Shown piece after piece: positions 1-8,776 of a stretch of 64,000 nt of DNA. The stretch lies in contig NZ_CP094534.1 in the NCBI RefSeq assembly GCF_022811645.1, positions 4,278,001 through 4,342,000 on the forward strand, read 5' to 3'. Under the pieces are notes generated by a model. The model did no database searches, was not told where the DNA came from, and saw only the letters and a list, made by a program, of their open reading frames with translations. Origin of the DNA: Hymenobacter monticola. GTDB taxonomy: Bacteria > Bacteroidota > Bacteroidia > Cytophagales > Hymenobacteraceae. A program made the translations under genes and the position numbers. Every line of letters begins with the position of its first letter. The first letter of the stretch is position 1.

Positions 1-162
1 CGAGCCCAGCGCCCTCGGCGATGGTATTAACTTGCGGCGCCAACACCGTTTGGCCATCGCCCGGTAGGGTTAAACAAGACTGAGGGCCGGCCAAAATTGT
101 TCCTTAAGTATACGGTCGATGCTGACGCCGGACCACCGCCCGTGCTCATTTCCTTTGCATTC

Positions 163-813
163 ATGAACGACTCGCAGCTCGCCGATTTACGCAAAACCTA
201 CTCGCAGCGCACGCTGGCCGAAACCGATGTGCTGCCCGACGCCGTGCAACAGTTCCGGCAGTGGCTGGACGAAGCCATCGCCGCCAAGCTCGATGAACCC
301 ACGGCCCTCACACTCAGCACCGCGGATGCCGCCGGGCAGCCCTCTTCGCGCGTGGTGCTATTGAAAGGGCTGCCCGACGACGCCGGTTTTTTGTTTTACA
401 CCAATTACGACTCGCGCAAGGGGCGCGAGCTGGCTGAGCGGCCGCTGGCCGCGCTCAACTTTTTCTGGCCTGGGCTGGAGCGCCAGGTACGCGTGGAGGG
501 CCGCGTGGAGAAAGCACCGGCGGAGGTGTCGACCGAATATTTCCAGAGCCGCCCGCGCGGCAGCCAGCTTGGCGCCTGGGCCTCGCCCCAAAGCCAGGTG
601 ATTAGCAGCCGTGAAGAGCTGGAAGCCCGCGAACACGAATTGGCAGAGCGATTTGCCAACCAGGACCCGCTGCCCCGGCCCGAGAACTGGGGCGGCTACA
701 TTTTGCGCCCCCACCGGGTGGAGTTCTGGCAGGGCCGCCCCAGCCGCCTGCACGACCGGATTGTGTATGAGCGCGCCGGCCACGGCTGGCAGCGCAGCCG
801 TTTGGCGCCGTGA
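163..813 (+). CDS. pdxH: Pyridoxamine/pyridoxine 5'-phosphate oxidase
   Basis: This FMN enzyme oxidises pyridoxine or pyridoxamine 5'-phosphate to pyridoxal 5'-phosphate, the last step of vitamin B6 synthesis and salvage, in the cytosol. The protein has 216 residues, normal for the family. The FMN-binding half carries SSRVVLLKG and [10 protein letters not shown], and the C-terminal family signature reads [15 protein letters not shown] chose the ATG at 163 because [11 protein letters not shown] matches the usual N-terminus; a TTG at 97 would add 22 unlikely residues. A hairpin begins right after the stop codon. The DUF1015 gene follows on the same strand. Confidence 0.95.
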   Translation: MNDSQLADLRKTYSQRTLAETDVLPDAVQQFRQWLDEAIAAKLDEPTALTLSTADAAGQPSSRVVLLKGLPDDAGFLFYTNYDSRKGRELAERPLAALNFFWPGLERQVRVEGRVEKAPAEVSTEYFQSRPRGSQLGAWASPQSQVISSREELEAREHELAERFANQDPLPRPENWGGYILRPHRVEFWQGRPSRLHDRIVYERAGHGWQRSRLAP

Positions 814-870
814 GGTGACTGAGTAAATGAGCAACATCTCGGTGCTCACCCCTTCATTTACTCACTTGCC
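814..870 (+). other. Intercistronic hairpin after pdxH
   Basis: The bases straight after the pdxH stop codon fold back on themselves. The core is an 11-bp perfect stem, 820-830 with 854-864 (TGAGTAAATGA and its complement). Outside one C-C mismatch it extends by six pairs (814-819 with 865-870), two of which are U-G or G-U in plus-strand RNA. Inside, 831-853 is another G-U. The loop is 832-852. There is no T-tract, so it is not a classic terminator. It resembles the gap-filling hairpins at 8777-8887, 12442-12511, 60982-61035 and 62244-62297. Confidence 0.6.
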
Positions 871-897
871 CATTTACGCAATTACACTTCGAAACCC

Positions 898-2232
898 TTG
901 GCTGAAATTCAACCGGTGCGCGGCTGGCGCTACAATCCCACGCTCAGCACCAACATCGATGCGCTTGTATCTCCCCTGTTCGATGTGGTTTCGGCCAAAC
1001 AGCGGGAAATGCTGTACCACAACCCGCTGAACTCCATTCATCTCACCGTGCCCGGCGATGCCGACCCTGCAGCCGCCGCTGCAGTGCGTTTGGCCGAGTG
1101 GAAGGCCTCGGGCGTGCTACGCCAGGATGAGCTGCCCGGCATCTATGTGTATTACCAGTATTTCCGGCTGCCAGGGAGTACGCGCGAGTATTGCCGCAAA
1201 GGCTTCATGTGCCACATCCGGGCCTACGACTGGGCGGAGAACGTGGTGCTGCGCCACGAGAACACGCTGCCAGCTTCGGTGAACGACCGGGCCGAGTTGC
1301 TGGCCCGCACGCAGTTCCAAACCAGTGCCACCCACGGCCTGTACCGCGACGACGCGTTCGAACTGGAAGCTTACCTCGACGAGGCCATGCTCTCGCCGCT
1401 CTACGAAACCGAGGAGGACTACCAGGGCGCCCGCGACGTGCTGGCCGTCATTCAGGACGCGGGCATCATTCGCCGTTTTCAGGCGGTGCTGGCGGCCCGG
1501 GAAGTGATTCTGGCCGACGGCCACCACCGCTACGAAGGCTCACTGGCCTACCGCCAGGCCCGGGAGTTGGCCGCCAATGGCACCGCTACCGGCCGCGAGC
1601 CCTGGAACTACCACCTCATGTACCTCACCAACGCGGCCGCCGACGACCTACGGATTTTGCCTACCCACCGCTTGCTGCTGGAATTGCCCGAGGGCCATAC
1701 CGTGCCGGATATGCTGCGGGAGCTCGAAACCTACTTCGTTGTCACGCCCAAGGAAGATGCCAACGACCTACCCGAAATCATTGCCGGCAAGCCGTGGGCA
1801 TTCGGGCTGTACTTGTCGGGCCAGGCCTACAAGCTGCGCCTACGCCCCGAGGCCCACGCGCTGCTGGACTGGCTTACCACCCCGCAGGTAAAGGCCCTGG
1901 ATTTGACGGTGCTGCATTACTTTGTTTTCCAGCAAGTGCTGGGCGTGATGGGGGCCGATGCCCAGCGGGCCTGGCCTGGGGTGGCCTACGTGCGCAACCT
2001 GCTCGACTGCCTGCAGCGGGTGGACCGGGGCGAGGCCGTGGCGGCGTTTATCGTGAACGAGGTGACGATGGCCGAAGTGGAAGCCGTGTGCCACTCCGGC
2101 GCCGTGATGCCGCCAAAGTCGACATTTTTTTACCCCAAAACCATCGGCGGCTTCCTCTTCAGCAGCATTGCCGATGACGAAGCCGGCAACGCCTTCGCCG
2201 ACTATTTTCAAGCCTCTGCCCTACCCGCGTGA
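898..2232 (+). CDS. DUF1015 family protein
   Basis: This is a 444-residue member of the DUF1015 family, widespread in bacteria and of unproven function. The diagnostic N-terminus IQPVRGWRYNP is followed by a long conserved body containing LADGHHRYEGSLAYR, a motif typical of the family. The start is TTG at 898, since no ATG lies nearby and the conserved N-terminus begins at once. No signal peptide or membrane segment is visible, so it is probably cytosolic. Its TGA overlaps the GTG start of maf by 3 bases, which suggests translational coupling. In other genomes the family is often found near serine or phosphoserine metabolism genes; that link is not visible here. Confidence 0.88.
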   Translation: MAEIQPVRGWRYNPTLSTNIDALVSPLFDVVSAKQREMLYHNPLNSIHLTVPGDADPAAAAAVRLAEWKASGVLRQDELPGIYVYYQYFRLPGSTREYCRKGFMCHIRAYDWAENVVLRHENTLPASVNDRAELLARTQFQTSATHGLYRDDAFELEAYLDEAMLSPLYETEEDYQGARDVLAVIQDAGIIRRFQAVLAAREVILADGHHRYEGSLAYRQARELAANGTATGREPWNYHLMYLTNAAADDLRILPTHRLLLELPEGHTVPDMLRELETYFVVTPKEDANDLPEIIAGKPWAFGLYLSGQAYKLRLRPEAHALLDWLTTPQVKALDLTVLHYFVFQQVLGVMGADAQRAWPGVAYVRNLLDCLQRVDRGEAVAAFIVNEVTMAEVEAVCHSGAVMPPKSTFFYPKTIGGFLFSSIADDEAGNAFADYFQASALPA

Positions 2233-2849
2233 AACTCATTCTAGCTTCCAATTCGCCCCGTCGTCGCCAACTGCTGGCCGACCTCGGTTTGCGCTACGAA
2301 ATCCGCCTGGTGGACGTGGACGAAGACTTCCCGGCTCACCTGCGTCGGGCCGAAGTAGCCGAATACCTGGCCGCCCGCAAAGCCGCGGCCTACGTGGCCA
2401 CCCTGGCCCCCGATGAGGTGGTGCTCACCGCCGACACCATTGTATGCCTCGACGACGACGTACTAAACAAGCCCGCCGACGTGGCCGAAGCCACCGCCAT
2501 GCTTACCCGCCTGCAGGGCCGGTCCCACGAGGTTTTCACCGGCGTATGCCTCCGCGCGGGCGACGGGCGCGAAGTCGTATTTTCTGACCAAACCACGGTA
2601 CATTTCCGCCCGCTAACGCCGGCCGAAATCAGCCATTACATCGAAACGGCCAAGCCGTTCGATAAAGCCGGGGCCTACGGTGCGCAAGACTGGATTGGCA
2701 TGGTGGGCGTAACGCGCCTGGAAGGGTCTTACTTTAACGTGATGGGCCTGCCGGTGCACCGGGTGTGGGAAGAGCTGGAAAATCTGCTGGGCCCACCCTC
2801 AGTTTGGAATGGACTCGGTACTATCAATGCCGGCCACCAAGCGGAATGA
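2229..2849 (+). CDS. maf: Maf-family nucleotide pyrophosphatase
   Basis: Maf proteins hydrolyse non-canonical or modified nucleoside triphosphates to monophosphates (house-cleaning) and were first linked to septum formation. The 206-residue protein opens with LASNSPRRRQLLADLG, the family's substrate-binding loop, and contains TADTIVCLDD and the KPFDKAGAYGAQ segment with conserved lysine and glutamine. The GTG start overlaps the DUF1015 stop, and the TGA overlaps the ATG of the next gene (ATGA), so three genes form a tightly coupled unit. Which nucleotide it prefers cannot be told from sequence. Confidence 0.93.
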   Translation: MKLILASNSPRRRQLLADLGLRYEIRLVDVDEDFPAHLRRAEVAEYLAARKAAAYVATLAPDEVVLTADTIVCLDDDVLNKPADVAEATAMLTRLQGRSHEVFTGVCLRAGDGREVVFSDQTTVHFRPLTPAEISHYIETAKPFDKAGAYGAQDWIGMVGVTRLEGSYFNVMGLPVHRVWEELENLLGPPSVWNGLGTINAGHQAE

Positions 2850-4624
2850 CGTTTCCCAGAATCTCCTTTTGGTTGCTGCTGGGCACAGCGCTACTTGCTA
2901 TATGTGCTGGTTATGCTGCTCTCGTGCTCAGCACGGTCAGCTGGGTTGAAGCGCGGGCTTTGGATGTTATTTTTCCTTTTTACCGCTGGCGCACGCGCAC
3001 ATTTTCAGCAGCCCAGTTTCACCACCTGCGCCAACTTCTGGCTCTGGTGGCAATGCTGTACTCACTGGGCGCGGCAGTGACTGTGGGCACCGCAGCGGGC
3101 CGCCACGAGCTTCACCACTTGCGCTGCGAAAGCCGCCACGCCTGGCGCCAACTGCGCCAAGGCTTGCAGCTAAGCATCATGGAACGCCGCTGGGCCGGGG
3201 GCCTGTTTCTGGCCCTCACTGCCCTGCGGCTGTATTTCAGCCTTACCAATCCGGAATACGATGACGCGGTTTCCTACGAGGTTTTTGTGAACAAGGGCCT
3301 GTTTGCGACCAGCGCTTATTACCCCATTCCCAACAACCACGTTTTCTCGAACACCATCAGCTGGCTGTTTTACCAACTTAATCCGGGGTTCTGGTGGAGC
3401 ATGCGGCTGCCGGTACTGCTCATCAGCACGGTGGCTACCGTGGGCTGGTTTGCCGTGCTGCAGCTGCGGCTGGGGTTTCGGGCGGCCGTGGTGGCCACGG
3501 CGGGGTTTGGCTGGCTACAGCTCAGCTTGTACCACGCAGGCGTCGGGCGGGGATACTGGTTGGTTATCGGGCTGGCGGGCGTGGTATTCTACGCCGTTGT
3601 GCGCTTGGGTGAGGGCACGACCCGGCCGCGCGCCGCCTGGTTGGCGCTGGCCGTGGCCAGCATCGTGGGCGGCTACACCGTGCCCACGTTTGCCTATGTG
3701 CTGGCTTCGGCTTTTACGTGGCTGGCGTTGTGTTCCATCCGCCAGAGCAGCTGGCGGCAGCTGGCGGGCGTAGCTTTGGTGGGAGCCGTAACGGGCGTCG
3801 GAATTTTGCTGCTGTACATACCCTTGTTGCTGGTGTCGGGCTTTGATAAGTTCGTAGGCAACGGCTATGTGGCCCCGCTGGAACCGGCGGTTTTCTGGGC
3901 GGGCTTTCCGGCTTACATCTGGCACAACGAAGGCTTTCTGGCGGGGCAGCGCACGCTGGGCGCCCTCATCACGCTGCCGGTGCTGGGGCTGGTGGTTTGG
4001 CTGTTGTTTCGGGCTCGCAAAGGCCAGCTGCCCACTGAGCAGGCGTCTCGCCTGCACCGGATGGGCCTGCCCGCGCTGTGGTTTATGGCACTACCCTACA
4101 TTGCCATTGCCTTCCAGCACGTGTTCCCGCCCGAGCGGGTGATGCTGTACAAAGCCTGCTTCTTTTTCATGCTCCTGGGTTTGGTAGTTGATTGGGTCCT
4201 CCTGCGCTGGCCTGCGCGGCGTCCCTTGCGCCGCGCTCTGGCCACGCTGGCCATTCTCTTTGCTGCCTACGAGACCTATGCCGTGGTAAGGGTAAACCCG
4301 GCGGCGCGCAGCACCAATGGTTCCTATCACGCGGGCTTGCAATGGCTGGCCACCCAGGCTCCCGGCCCAGTGCTCATACCCGAGCCCACCCACAATCTTT
4401 TCTTTCGATTTTACGCCCACTCGGAAGAGCGCCAGCGCCCGTGGCATTTCGACAATCTGCAGCAGCCCGGCATTCGCTACCGCTACGTGGTAGCTTTCCC
4501 CCAAGACCGCGGCTTTTTCAAGCCCCGGTTTCCGTTCGCGCCGGCCTACCACAATGCCCAAGTCGACATCTATGTGGTACCAGCAAATTTCCCCCTCCAA
4601 GCCAACGCCTGGCGGCACGATTAG
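2846..4624 (+). CDS. Polytopic membrane protein, GT-C glycosyltransferase-like
   Basis: This 592-residue integral membrane protein has roughly a dozen hydrophobic segments and a C-terminal soluble tail. After the second or third membrane segment, a periplasmic loop contains NPEYDDAVSYEVF and then IPNNHVFSN. That acidic pair and NNH pattern resemble the first loop of GT-C enzymes (PMT/ArnT type), which move sugars from polyprenyl-phosphate donors. I infer a lipid-linked sugar transferase, but the acceptor is unknown. The start is ATG 2846 inside an ATGA overlap with maf; an upstream extension to 2765 overlaps maf and lacks hydrophobic character. An acyltransferase or flippase is less likely. 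Confidence 0.7.
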   Translation: MTFPRISFWLLLGTALLAICAGYAALVLSTVSWVEARALDVIFPFYRWRTRTFSAAQFHHLRQLLALVAMLYSLGAAVTVGTAAGRHELHHLRCESRHAWRQLRQGLQLSIMERRWAGGLFLALTALRLYFSLTNPEYDDAVSYEVFVNKGLFATSAYYPIPNNHVFSNTISWLFYQLNPGFWWSMRLPVLLISTVATVGWFAVLQLRLGFRAAVVATAGFGWLQLSLYHAGVGRGYWLVIGLAGVVFYAVVRLGEGTTRPRAAWLALAVASIVGGYTVPTFAYVLASAFTWLALCSIRQSSWRQLAGVALVGAVTGVGILLLYIPLLLVSGFDKFVGNGYVAPLEPAVFWAGFPAYIWHNEGFLAGQRTLGALITLPVLGLVVWLLFRARKGQLPTEQASRLHRMGLPALWFMALPYIAIAFQHVFPPERVMLYKACFFFMLLGLVVDWVLLRWPARRPLRRALATLAILFAAYETYAVVRVNPAARSTNGSYHAGLQWLATQAPGPVLIPEPTHNLFFRFYAHSEERQRPWHFDNLQQPGIRYRYVVAFPQDRGFFKPRFPFAPAYHNAQVDIYVVPANFPLQANAWRHD

Positions 4625-4634
4625 GCACTTACCG

Positions 4635-5060
4635 CTAGCCCCGCGCCACCAGCGCAATACCGGCCACAATGAGCACCAACCCGCCCAGTTGAGCCGGCGT
4701 AATTGTTTCGCGCAACAGGCCGAGTCCCAACAACGCCGTTAGCAGCACCGAGCCGCCCACAATAACGGGCGTACCCACCGACGAATTAACGCCCCGCTGA
4801 AACACCACAAAGGTCAGAATTTCGGCCAGCCCCACTCCTAGCCCGGCCAGCGCCGCCAGTCCCAGCCCGCGCGGGCTGAGGGGCAGCGGCGCTCCTTGCA
4901 GCTTCAATCGCAGCAGCCAGACGGCTCCCAGAGCTGCGGCCACCAGCTGAAGTACTACCGCCCCCACCGCCGGCGGCAGGTGGTTGGAAGCCAGCTTGAT
5001 GAACAAGTTGTAAAGCGCCAGGCAAAAAGCGGTGAGTAGGGCAAGCGGCAGCCAGTTCAT
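4635..5060 (-). CDS. EamA/DMT-family half-size transporter
   Basis: This 141-residue protein has about five hydrophobic helices and little else. It corresponds to a single EamA unit, half the size of the usual ten-helix drug/metabolite transporter. MNWLPLALLTAFCLALYNLF at the N-terminus and the final helix GGLVLIVAGIALVARG match the conserved first and last helices of the fold. Such single-unit proteins normally work as dimers. It ends 10 bases from the convergent GT-C-like gene and lies 12 bases downstream of the GT2 gene, so it is probably co-transcribed with the latter. The substrate is unknown. Confidence 0.8.
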   Translation of the reverse strand: MNWLPLALLTAFCLALYNLFIKLASNHLPPAVGAVVLQLVAAALGAVWLLRLKLQGAPLPLSPRGLGLAALAGLGVGLAEILTFVVFQRGVNSSVGTPVIVGGSVLLTALLGLGLLRETITPAQLGGLVLIVAGIALVARG

Positions 5061-5072
5061 GCGCGGCGGATT

Positions 5073-5945
5073 TTAAACCAGTTTGTAATTGCGATACTCA
5101 CCAATGCGGTAACCGGAGGCCCGTTCCAGCCAGTGCTTGAACCGGTCCTTGAGGCGGTAGCGGTTACGGGTCATGTCGTGGTCGTACTGCCAGTTTTGCT
5201 GCCGGATGCGCGCCGCCAGCACGGCCGGGTGCCTGCCCGTGAAGCGCTGCAGGGAATCAACCTGGCTGTAGTCGAACTCGGCGGCGGGCACCACGTTCTG
5301 GGCAACCCAGTCGTCGGAATGCCACAGCTTATTGAAAGTCTCCTGCTTGCGCTGCATGGCGGCAGGCGTTTTCACCCAGCCGTAGTGGTGCACGGTGGCC
5401 TCGAGCAGCTTCACCCGCAGCTTCTGGTTTTCGGGCTTGCGGAAGCCCTGCGCGTCGCGGTACGAATACACGCCAATGCCGGGCCGCACAATGCGAATTT
5501 CGCGCCGGTACCAGCGGTAGGAGTCGCCCACGTAATCGTAAGAGCCATAAAAGTGGCGGTAGTTCAGCAACAGGCCGTCCACCGTTTTGTCGTTTTTCCA
5601 GCGCTCCATACCGGCCCGAATGGCCGGATAATCGGCTTCGTGCAGCACTTCGTCGGCCTGCAGGTAAATGGCCCAGTCGGCATCGGCGGGCACCGCGGCC
5701 AAGGCCTTGTCGGTTTCCACGGCCAGCACCCGACCGCCCTCGCGCAGGGTGTCGTCCCACACGGTTTCGATGATGCGAATTTTGGGCGAATTGACGCCTT
5801 GAATTAACCCCAAAGTGTCGTCCTCGGAGTTGCCCACGGCCACGACTACTTCGTCACACAGCGGCAGCAATGAGTTGATGCTCTCGATTGCTGGATAATC
5901 GAATTTAATGGCATTGCGGACGAAGGTGAAGCCAACTACTTTCAT
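5073..5945 (-). CDS. Family 2 glycosyltransferase
   Basis: This 290-residue cytosolic enzyme has a GT-A fold. The N-terminus GFTFVRNAIKFDYPAIESI is the form seen in GT2 proteins with a RNA(I/V) opening motif, followed by DEVVVAVGNSEDDT (nucleotide-sugar site) and AIYLQADEV as the metal-binding DxD-like element. The C-terminal half is rich in basic and aromatic residues without membrane helices. It lies downstream of gpsA and a small membrane protein on the same strand and may share their transcript. Donor and acceptor cannot be inferred; surface polysaccharide synthesis is plausible. Confidence 0.88.
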   Translation of the reverse strand: MKVVGFTFVRNAIKFDYPAIESINSLLPLCDEVVVAVGNSEDDTLGLIQGVNSPKIRIIETVWDDTLREGGRVLAVETDKALAAVPADADWAIYLQADEVLHEADYPAIRAGMERWKNDKTVDGLLLNYRHFYGSYDYVGDSYRWYRREIRIVRPGIGVYSYRDAQGFRKPENQKLRVKLLEATVHHYGWVKTPAAMQRKQETFNKLWHSDDWVAQNVVPAAEFDYSQVDSLQRFTGRHPAVLAARIRQQNWQYDHDMTRNRYRLKDRFKHWLERASGYRIGEYRNYKLV

Positions 5946-5971
5946 AAGAGCCTGTTGTGGTTACATGCCAT

Positions 5972-6283
5972 TTATTTAGCAGTATTCCATTTGTAATACC
6001 GACGAGGAAAACCCTGCTTTTCGGCCCGTGTTTGCAGTAGGTGCTTCAGACCGTAACCATATACCACAAACGTTAGAACTAGGAAGAATTCCGGCAACAG
6101 CTTTTGCCAATTTGCATTGCCAACGACTGAAATTCGAAGACAAACAACAGCTAATAGAAGCCAAAGTGCCAACGCTAAAAAAGCCATTACAGGAGCCATT
6201 CCACTTACTAAGCTGGTATGAGTTCCGAGCAAGGCCAACATCAACGCCAGCGCTGTAACTACCCCAGCAAGCAACACTCTCAC
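5972..6283 (-). CDS. Small unrecognised membrane protein
   Basis: I do not recognise this 103-residue protein. It has three likely membrane helices (about residues 2-20, 30-52 and 65-83) and a basic tail containing EKQGFPRRYYKW. The GTG start overlaps the TGA of gpsA as GTGA, so its translation is probably coupled to gpsA. The coding DNA is visibly AT-richer than its neighbours, which suggests rapid drift or recent acquisition. Because it is coupled and hydrophobic, I favour a real gene over a chance reading frame, but no homology supports it. Confidence 0.6.
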   Translation of the reverse strand: MRVLLAGVVTALALMLALLGTHTSLVSGMAPVMAFLALALWLLLAVVCLRISVVGNANWQKLLPEFFLVLTFVVYGYGLKHLLQTRAEKQGFPRRYYKWNTAK

Positions 6284-7269
6284 CGCAGCTTCTCCTTCAG
6301 TATCTCCATTTCCACCGCCGGCGAAATCCGTTCATACAGCACGTTGAAAGCCGCCTCGGTAATGGGCATGTTCACCTTGAGCTTCTTGTTCAGCTCGTGA
6401 ATGGACTTCACGGCGTAGTAGCCCTCGGCAATCATATTCATTTCCAGCTGCGCCGATTTCACGGTGTAGCCGCGGCCCACCATGCTGCCGAAGGTACGGT
6501 TGCGCGAAAACTGCGAATAGGCCGTCACCAGCAAGTCGCCCAGGTAGGCCGAGGCCGATAGGTCGCGCGGCTGCGGGTTGATGGCTTGCAGGAAGCGGCG
6601 TATTTCCTGCACGGCGTTGCTCACCAGCACGGCCAGAAAGTTGTCGCCGTAGCCCAGGCCGTGGGCGATGCCGCCGGTGAGGGCAATGATGTTTTTCATC
6701 ACGGCGCAGTACTCAATCCCGTCGAGGTCGGCGGCCGGGTGGGCGCTCACGAAGCGGTTGCGCAGCAGCTCGCAAAACTCCAGCGCCAGCCCCGCGTCGG
6801 GCGAGCCGATGGTGAGGTAGCTCTGCTTTTCCAGGGCCACTTCCTCGGCGTGGCAGGGCCCGGCAATAACGCCTAGCTGGTGCCGTCCCAGCCGGAACCG
6901 CTCGGCCACGTAGTCCGTCACGAGCTGGTTTTTGCCCGGAATCATGCCCTTGATGGCCGACACCACGCGCTTGTGCTTCAGGGAATCGCGGTCCAGCTTA
7001 TCCAGCACGGGCTGCACGAAGGCGGCGGGCACGGCCAGCACCAGCCAGTCGGCTTCCTCAATGGCGTCCTCCAGGTCGGTGGTAGGGTACACGCGGTTCA
7101 AATCGAATTGCACCGCTGAGAGGTAGCGCGGGTTGTGGCGGGTGCGCAGCAGGTGCTGCACGTCGTCCTTGGCGCGCAGCCACCAGTCGACCCGGGCACC
7201 GTTTTCGCTGAGGATTTTGGTGAGGGCGGTGGCCCAGGAGCCGCCGCCGAGCATGGCAATTTTTTCCAA
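6280..7269 (-). CDS. gpsA: Glycerol-3-phosphate dehydrogenase [NAD(P)+]
   Basis: GpsA reduces dihydroxyacetone phosphate to sn-glycerol 3-phosphate, the backbone for phospholipids. The dinucleotide-binding loop is MLGGGSWATAL at the N-terminus, and the catalytic region carries CAVMKNIIALTGGIAHGLG with the active lysine, then SAYLGDLLVT. The TTG at 7269 gives 329 residues beginning MEKIAMLGGG, the family norm. A longer frame to 7371 would run through a terminator hairpin (7311-7347) and add 34 unrelated residues. The stop overlaps the next small membrane protein gene. Confidence 0.93.
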   Translation of the reverse strand: MEKIAMLGGGSWATALTKILSENGARVDWWLRAKDDVQHLLRTRHNPRYLSAVQFDLNRVYPTTDLEDAIEEADWLVLAVPAAFVQPVLDKLDRDSLKHKRVVSAIKGMIPGKNQLVTDYVAERFRLGRHQLGVIAGPCHAEEVALEKQSYLTIGSPDAGLALEFCELLRNRFVSAHPAADLDGIEYCAVMKNIIALTGGIAHGLGYGDNFLAVLVSNAVQEIRRFLQAINPQPRDLSASAYLGDLLVTAYSQFSRNRTFGSMVGRGYTVKSAQLEMNMIAEGYYAVKSIHELNKKLKVNMPITEAAFNVLYERISPAVEMEILKEKLR

Positions 7270-7300
7270 GAGGACAGAGTTGGGATGGGATGTCGCCCGC

Positions 7301-7347
7301 AAAGAAAGCACGAACGTCCTGCCGCGCGGCGCGCAGCAGGACGTTCG
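7301..7347 (-). terminator. Terminator-like hairpin after the HlyD-type adaptor gene
   Basis: A perfect 12-bp stem (7311-7322 with 7336-7347, arm CGAACGTCCTGC) closes a 13-nt GC-rich loop. On the minus strand it is followed by a T-rich stretch TGCTTTCTTTG (7300-7310). It lies 26 bases past the adaptor stop and before the chosen gpsA start, so it separates the two minus-strand genes. Confidence 0.7.
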
Positions 7348-7373
7348 GGGCCTTTCGGCTGGTTGGCGCATCC

Positions 7374-8771
7374 TTATTTCTCTTCCTCGGCGCCTTCTTT
7401 CAGGGCTTCCTTGTTCAGGCTCTTTTCGTCTTTGATATCAACCACGGCTTTGTCTTTAAGCGTTTTGGCCACGGCCCGGAACGGCCCGCTTACCACTTGC
7501 TCGCCGGCCTGCACGCCGCTCAGGATTTCAATGTTCTGAAAGTCGCTGATGCCCGTTTTCACCGGCGTCATCATTGCCTTGCCATCGCGCACCACAAACA
7601 CCACTTCCTGAATCTGCGCCTTGGGCGCCGCCGGCTTGTTGTCCACCACGGTCACTTTGCCCTTGCCGCCTTCGTCTTCCTTGGCCGCGTTCTTGAGGTC
7701 GGTCGAGTCGGAGCGCGTGGTCACGGCGGCCAGCGGCACGCTCAGCACGCCGTTTTTGCGGTCGGTGATGATGTCGACCGAAGCTGTCATGCCCGGGCGG
7801 AAGGGCACGATGGTTTGGCCGCGCACTGTGCGCACGAGGTGCTTATAGCTCTCGGGCAGCAGCCGAATGCGCACCTCAAACTCGGTCACGGCCTCGGCCG
7901 TGAGGGCATCCTTGGCCGTATTGGCAATGTTGGTGACGAGGCCGCGGAACTTCTCGTCCTTGCTGCTGTAGGCGTCAACTTCCACTTCCACCGAGTCGCC
8001 GAGGTTCACGTTGTTCACGTCGTTTTCGTTCACGTTCACGCGCACCTCCATGTTGTTGAGGTTGGCAATGCGCATGATTTCAGTGCCGGCCATCTGGGTG
8101 GTGCCCACCACGCGCTCGCCCTTCTTCACGTTCAGTTTGCTGATGGTGCCGCTCACCGGAGCGTAGATGGTGGTTTTGTTGAGGTTTTTGCGGGCTTCTT
8201 CCAGCGATGCAGAGGCGGCGCTCACAGTGCTCTGTGAGGCCCGAATCTGCTGGCGGGCGCTGTTGATTTCTTCCTGCGAAGCATTGTAAGCAGCTTGGCT
8301 GGCCTCGTAGTCGGCCTGCGAAATCACCTTCTGCTTGTAGAGCGAAGCGTTGCGGCGATAGGTCAGCTCCGTCTGCTTGGCCGAGGCCAGCAGCTGCTGC
8401 AGGCGCGCTTGGGCTTGGCCCACATTGGCGCGCTGGGTGCCCACTTGGGCGCTCTGCATGTTCACCTGGGCCTGATAGTTGTCGGGCCGAATGCGGAGCA
8501 GCAGCTGCCCCTTGCGCACGGAGTCGCCCTCCTGCACGTACAGTTCAGTGATTTCACCCGATACGTCGGGCGAGATTTTCACTTCGGTCTCTGGCTGCAC
8601 TTTGCCCGAAGCACTTACCTTCTCCACAATACTGGCCGGGCCGGCCTTGGCCACCAGCACTTCCACGCCAATGGGTTTGCCCACCCAGCCTTTTTTCTTC
8701 GCCACGCTGTAGCCTACCAGCAGCACCAGCACCAAGCCCAGCAAAATATACAGTAAACGGTTGTTTTTCAT
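7374..8771 (-). CDS. Efflux pump periplasmic adaptor (HlyD/MacA type)
   Basis: Adaptor proteins of this type bridge an inner-membrane pump and a TolC channel across the periplasm. The 465-residue protein has an N-terminal membrane anchor (about residues 7-24), a lipoyl-like half (SASGKVQPETEVKISPDVSG, then VQEGDSVRKGQLLLRI), a long coiled-coil hairpin around residues 85-195, the second lipoyl half (YAPVSGTISKLNVKKGERV) and a beta-barrel domain. The TolC gene lies directly upstream on the same strand. No permease or ATPase partner is encoded nearby. The start codon sits only 5 bases from a long RNA hairpin, which may affect its translation. Confidence 0.9.
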   Translation of the reverse strand: MKNNRLLYILLGLVLVLLVGYSVAKKKGWVGKPIGVEVLVAKAGPASIVEKVSASGKVQPETEVKISPDVSGEITELYVQEGDSVRKGQLLLRIRPDNYQAQVNMQSAQVGTQRANVGQAQARLQQLLASAKQTELTYRRNASLYKQKVISQADYEASQAAYNASQEEINSARQQIRASQSTVSAASASLEEARKNLNKTTIYAPVSGTISKLNVKKGERVVGTTQMAGTEIMRIANLNNMEVRVNVNENDVNNVNLGDSVEVEVDAYSSKDEKFRGLVTNIANTAKDALTAEAVTEFEVRIRLLPESYKHLVRTVRGQTIVPFRPGMTASVDIITDRKNGVLSVPLAAVTTRSDSTDLKNAAKEDEGGKGKVTVVDNKPAAPKAQIQEVVFVVRDGKAMMTPVKTGISDFQNIEILSGVQAGEQVVSGPFRAVAKTLKDKAVVDIKDEKSLNKEALKEGAEEEK

Positions 8772-8776
8772 GAAAA

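Noticed and set aside
1..99. Short minus-strand open frame (residues such as [19 protein letters not shown]) reaching the left edge
   Set aside because: It looks slightly protein-like but is only about 32 codons, is cut by a TAA just upstream and has no start or family match; it may be the N-terminus of an outside gene but cannot be supported.
1191..2177. 328-codon plus-strand frame inside the DUF1015 gene
   Set aside because: It overlaps a clear family member in another frame and is Arg/Pro/Gly-rich without motifs, typical of GC-driven open frames.
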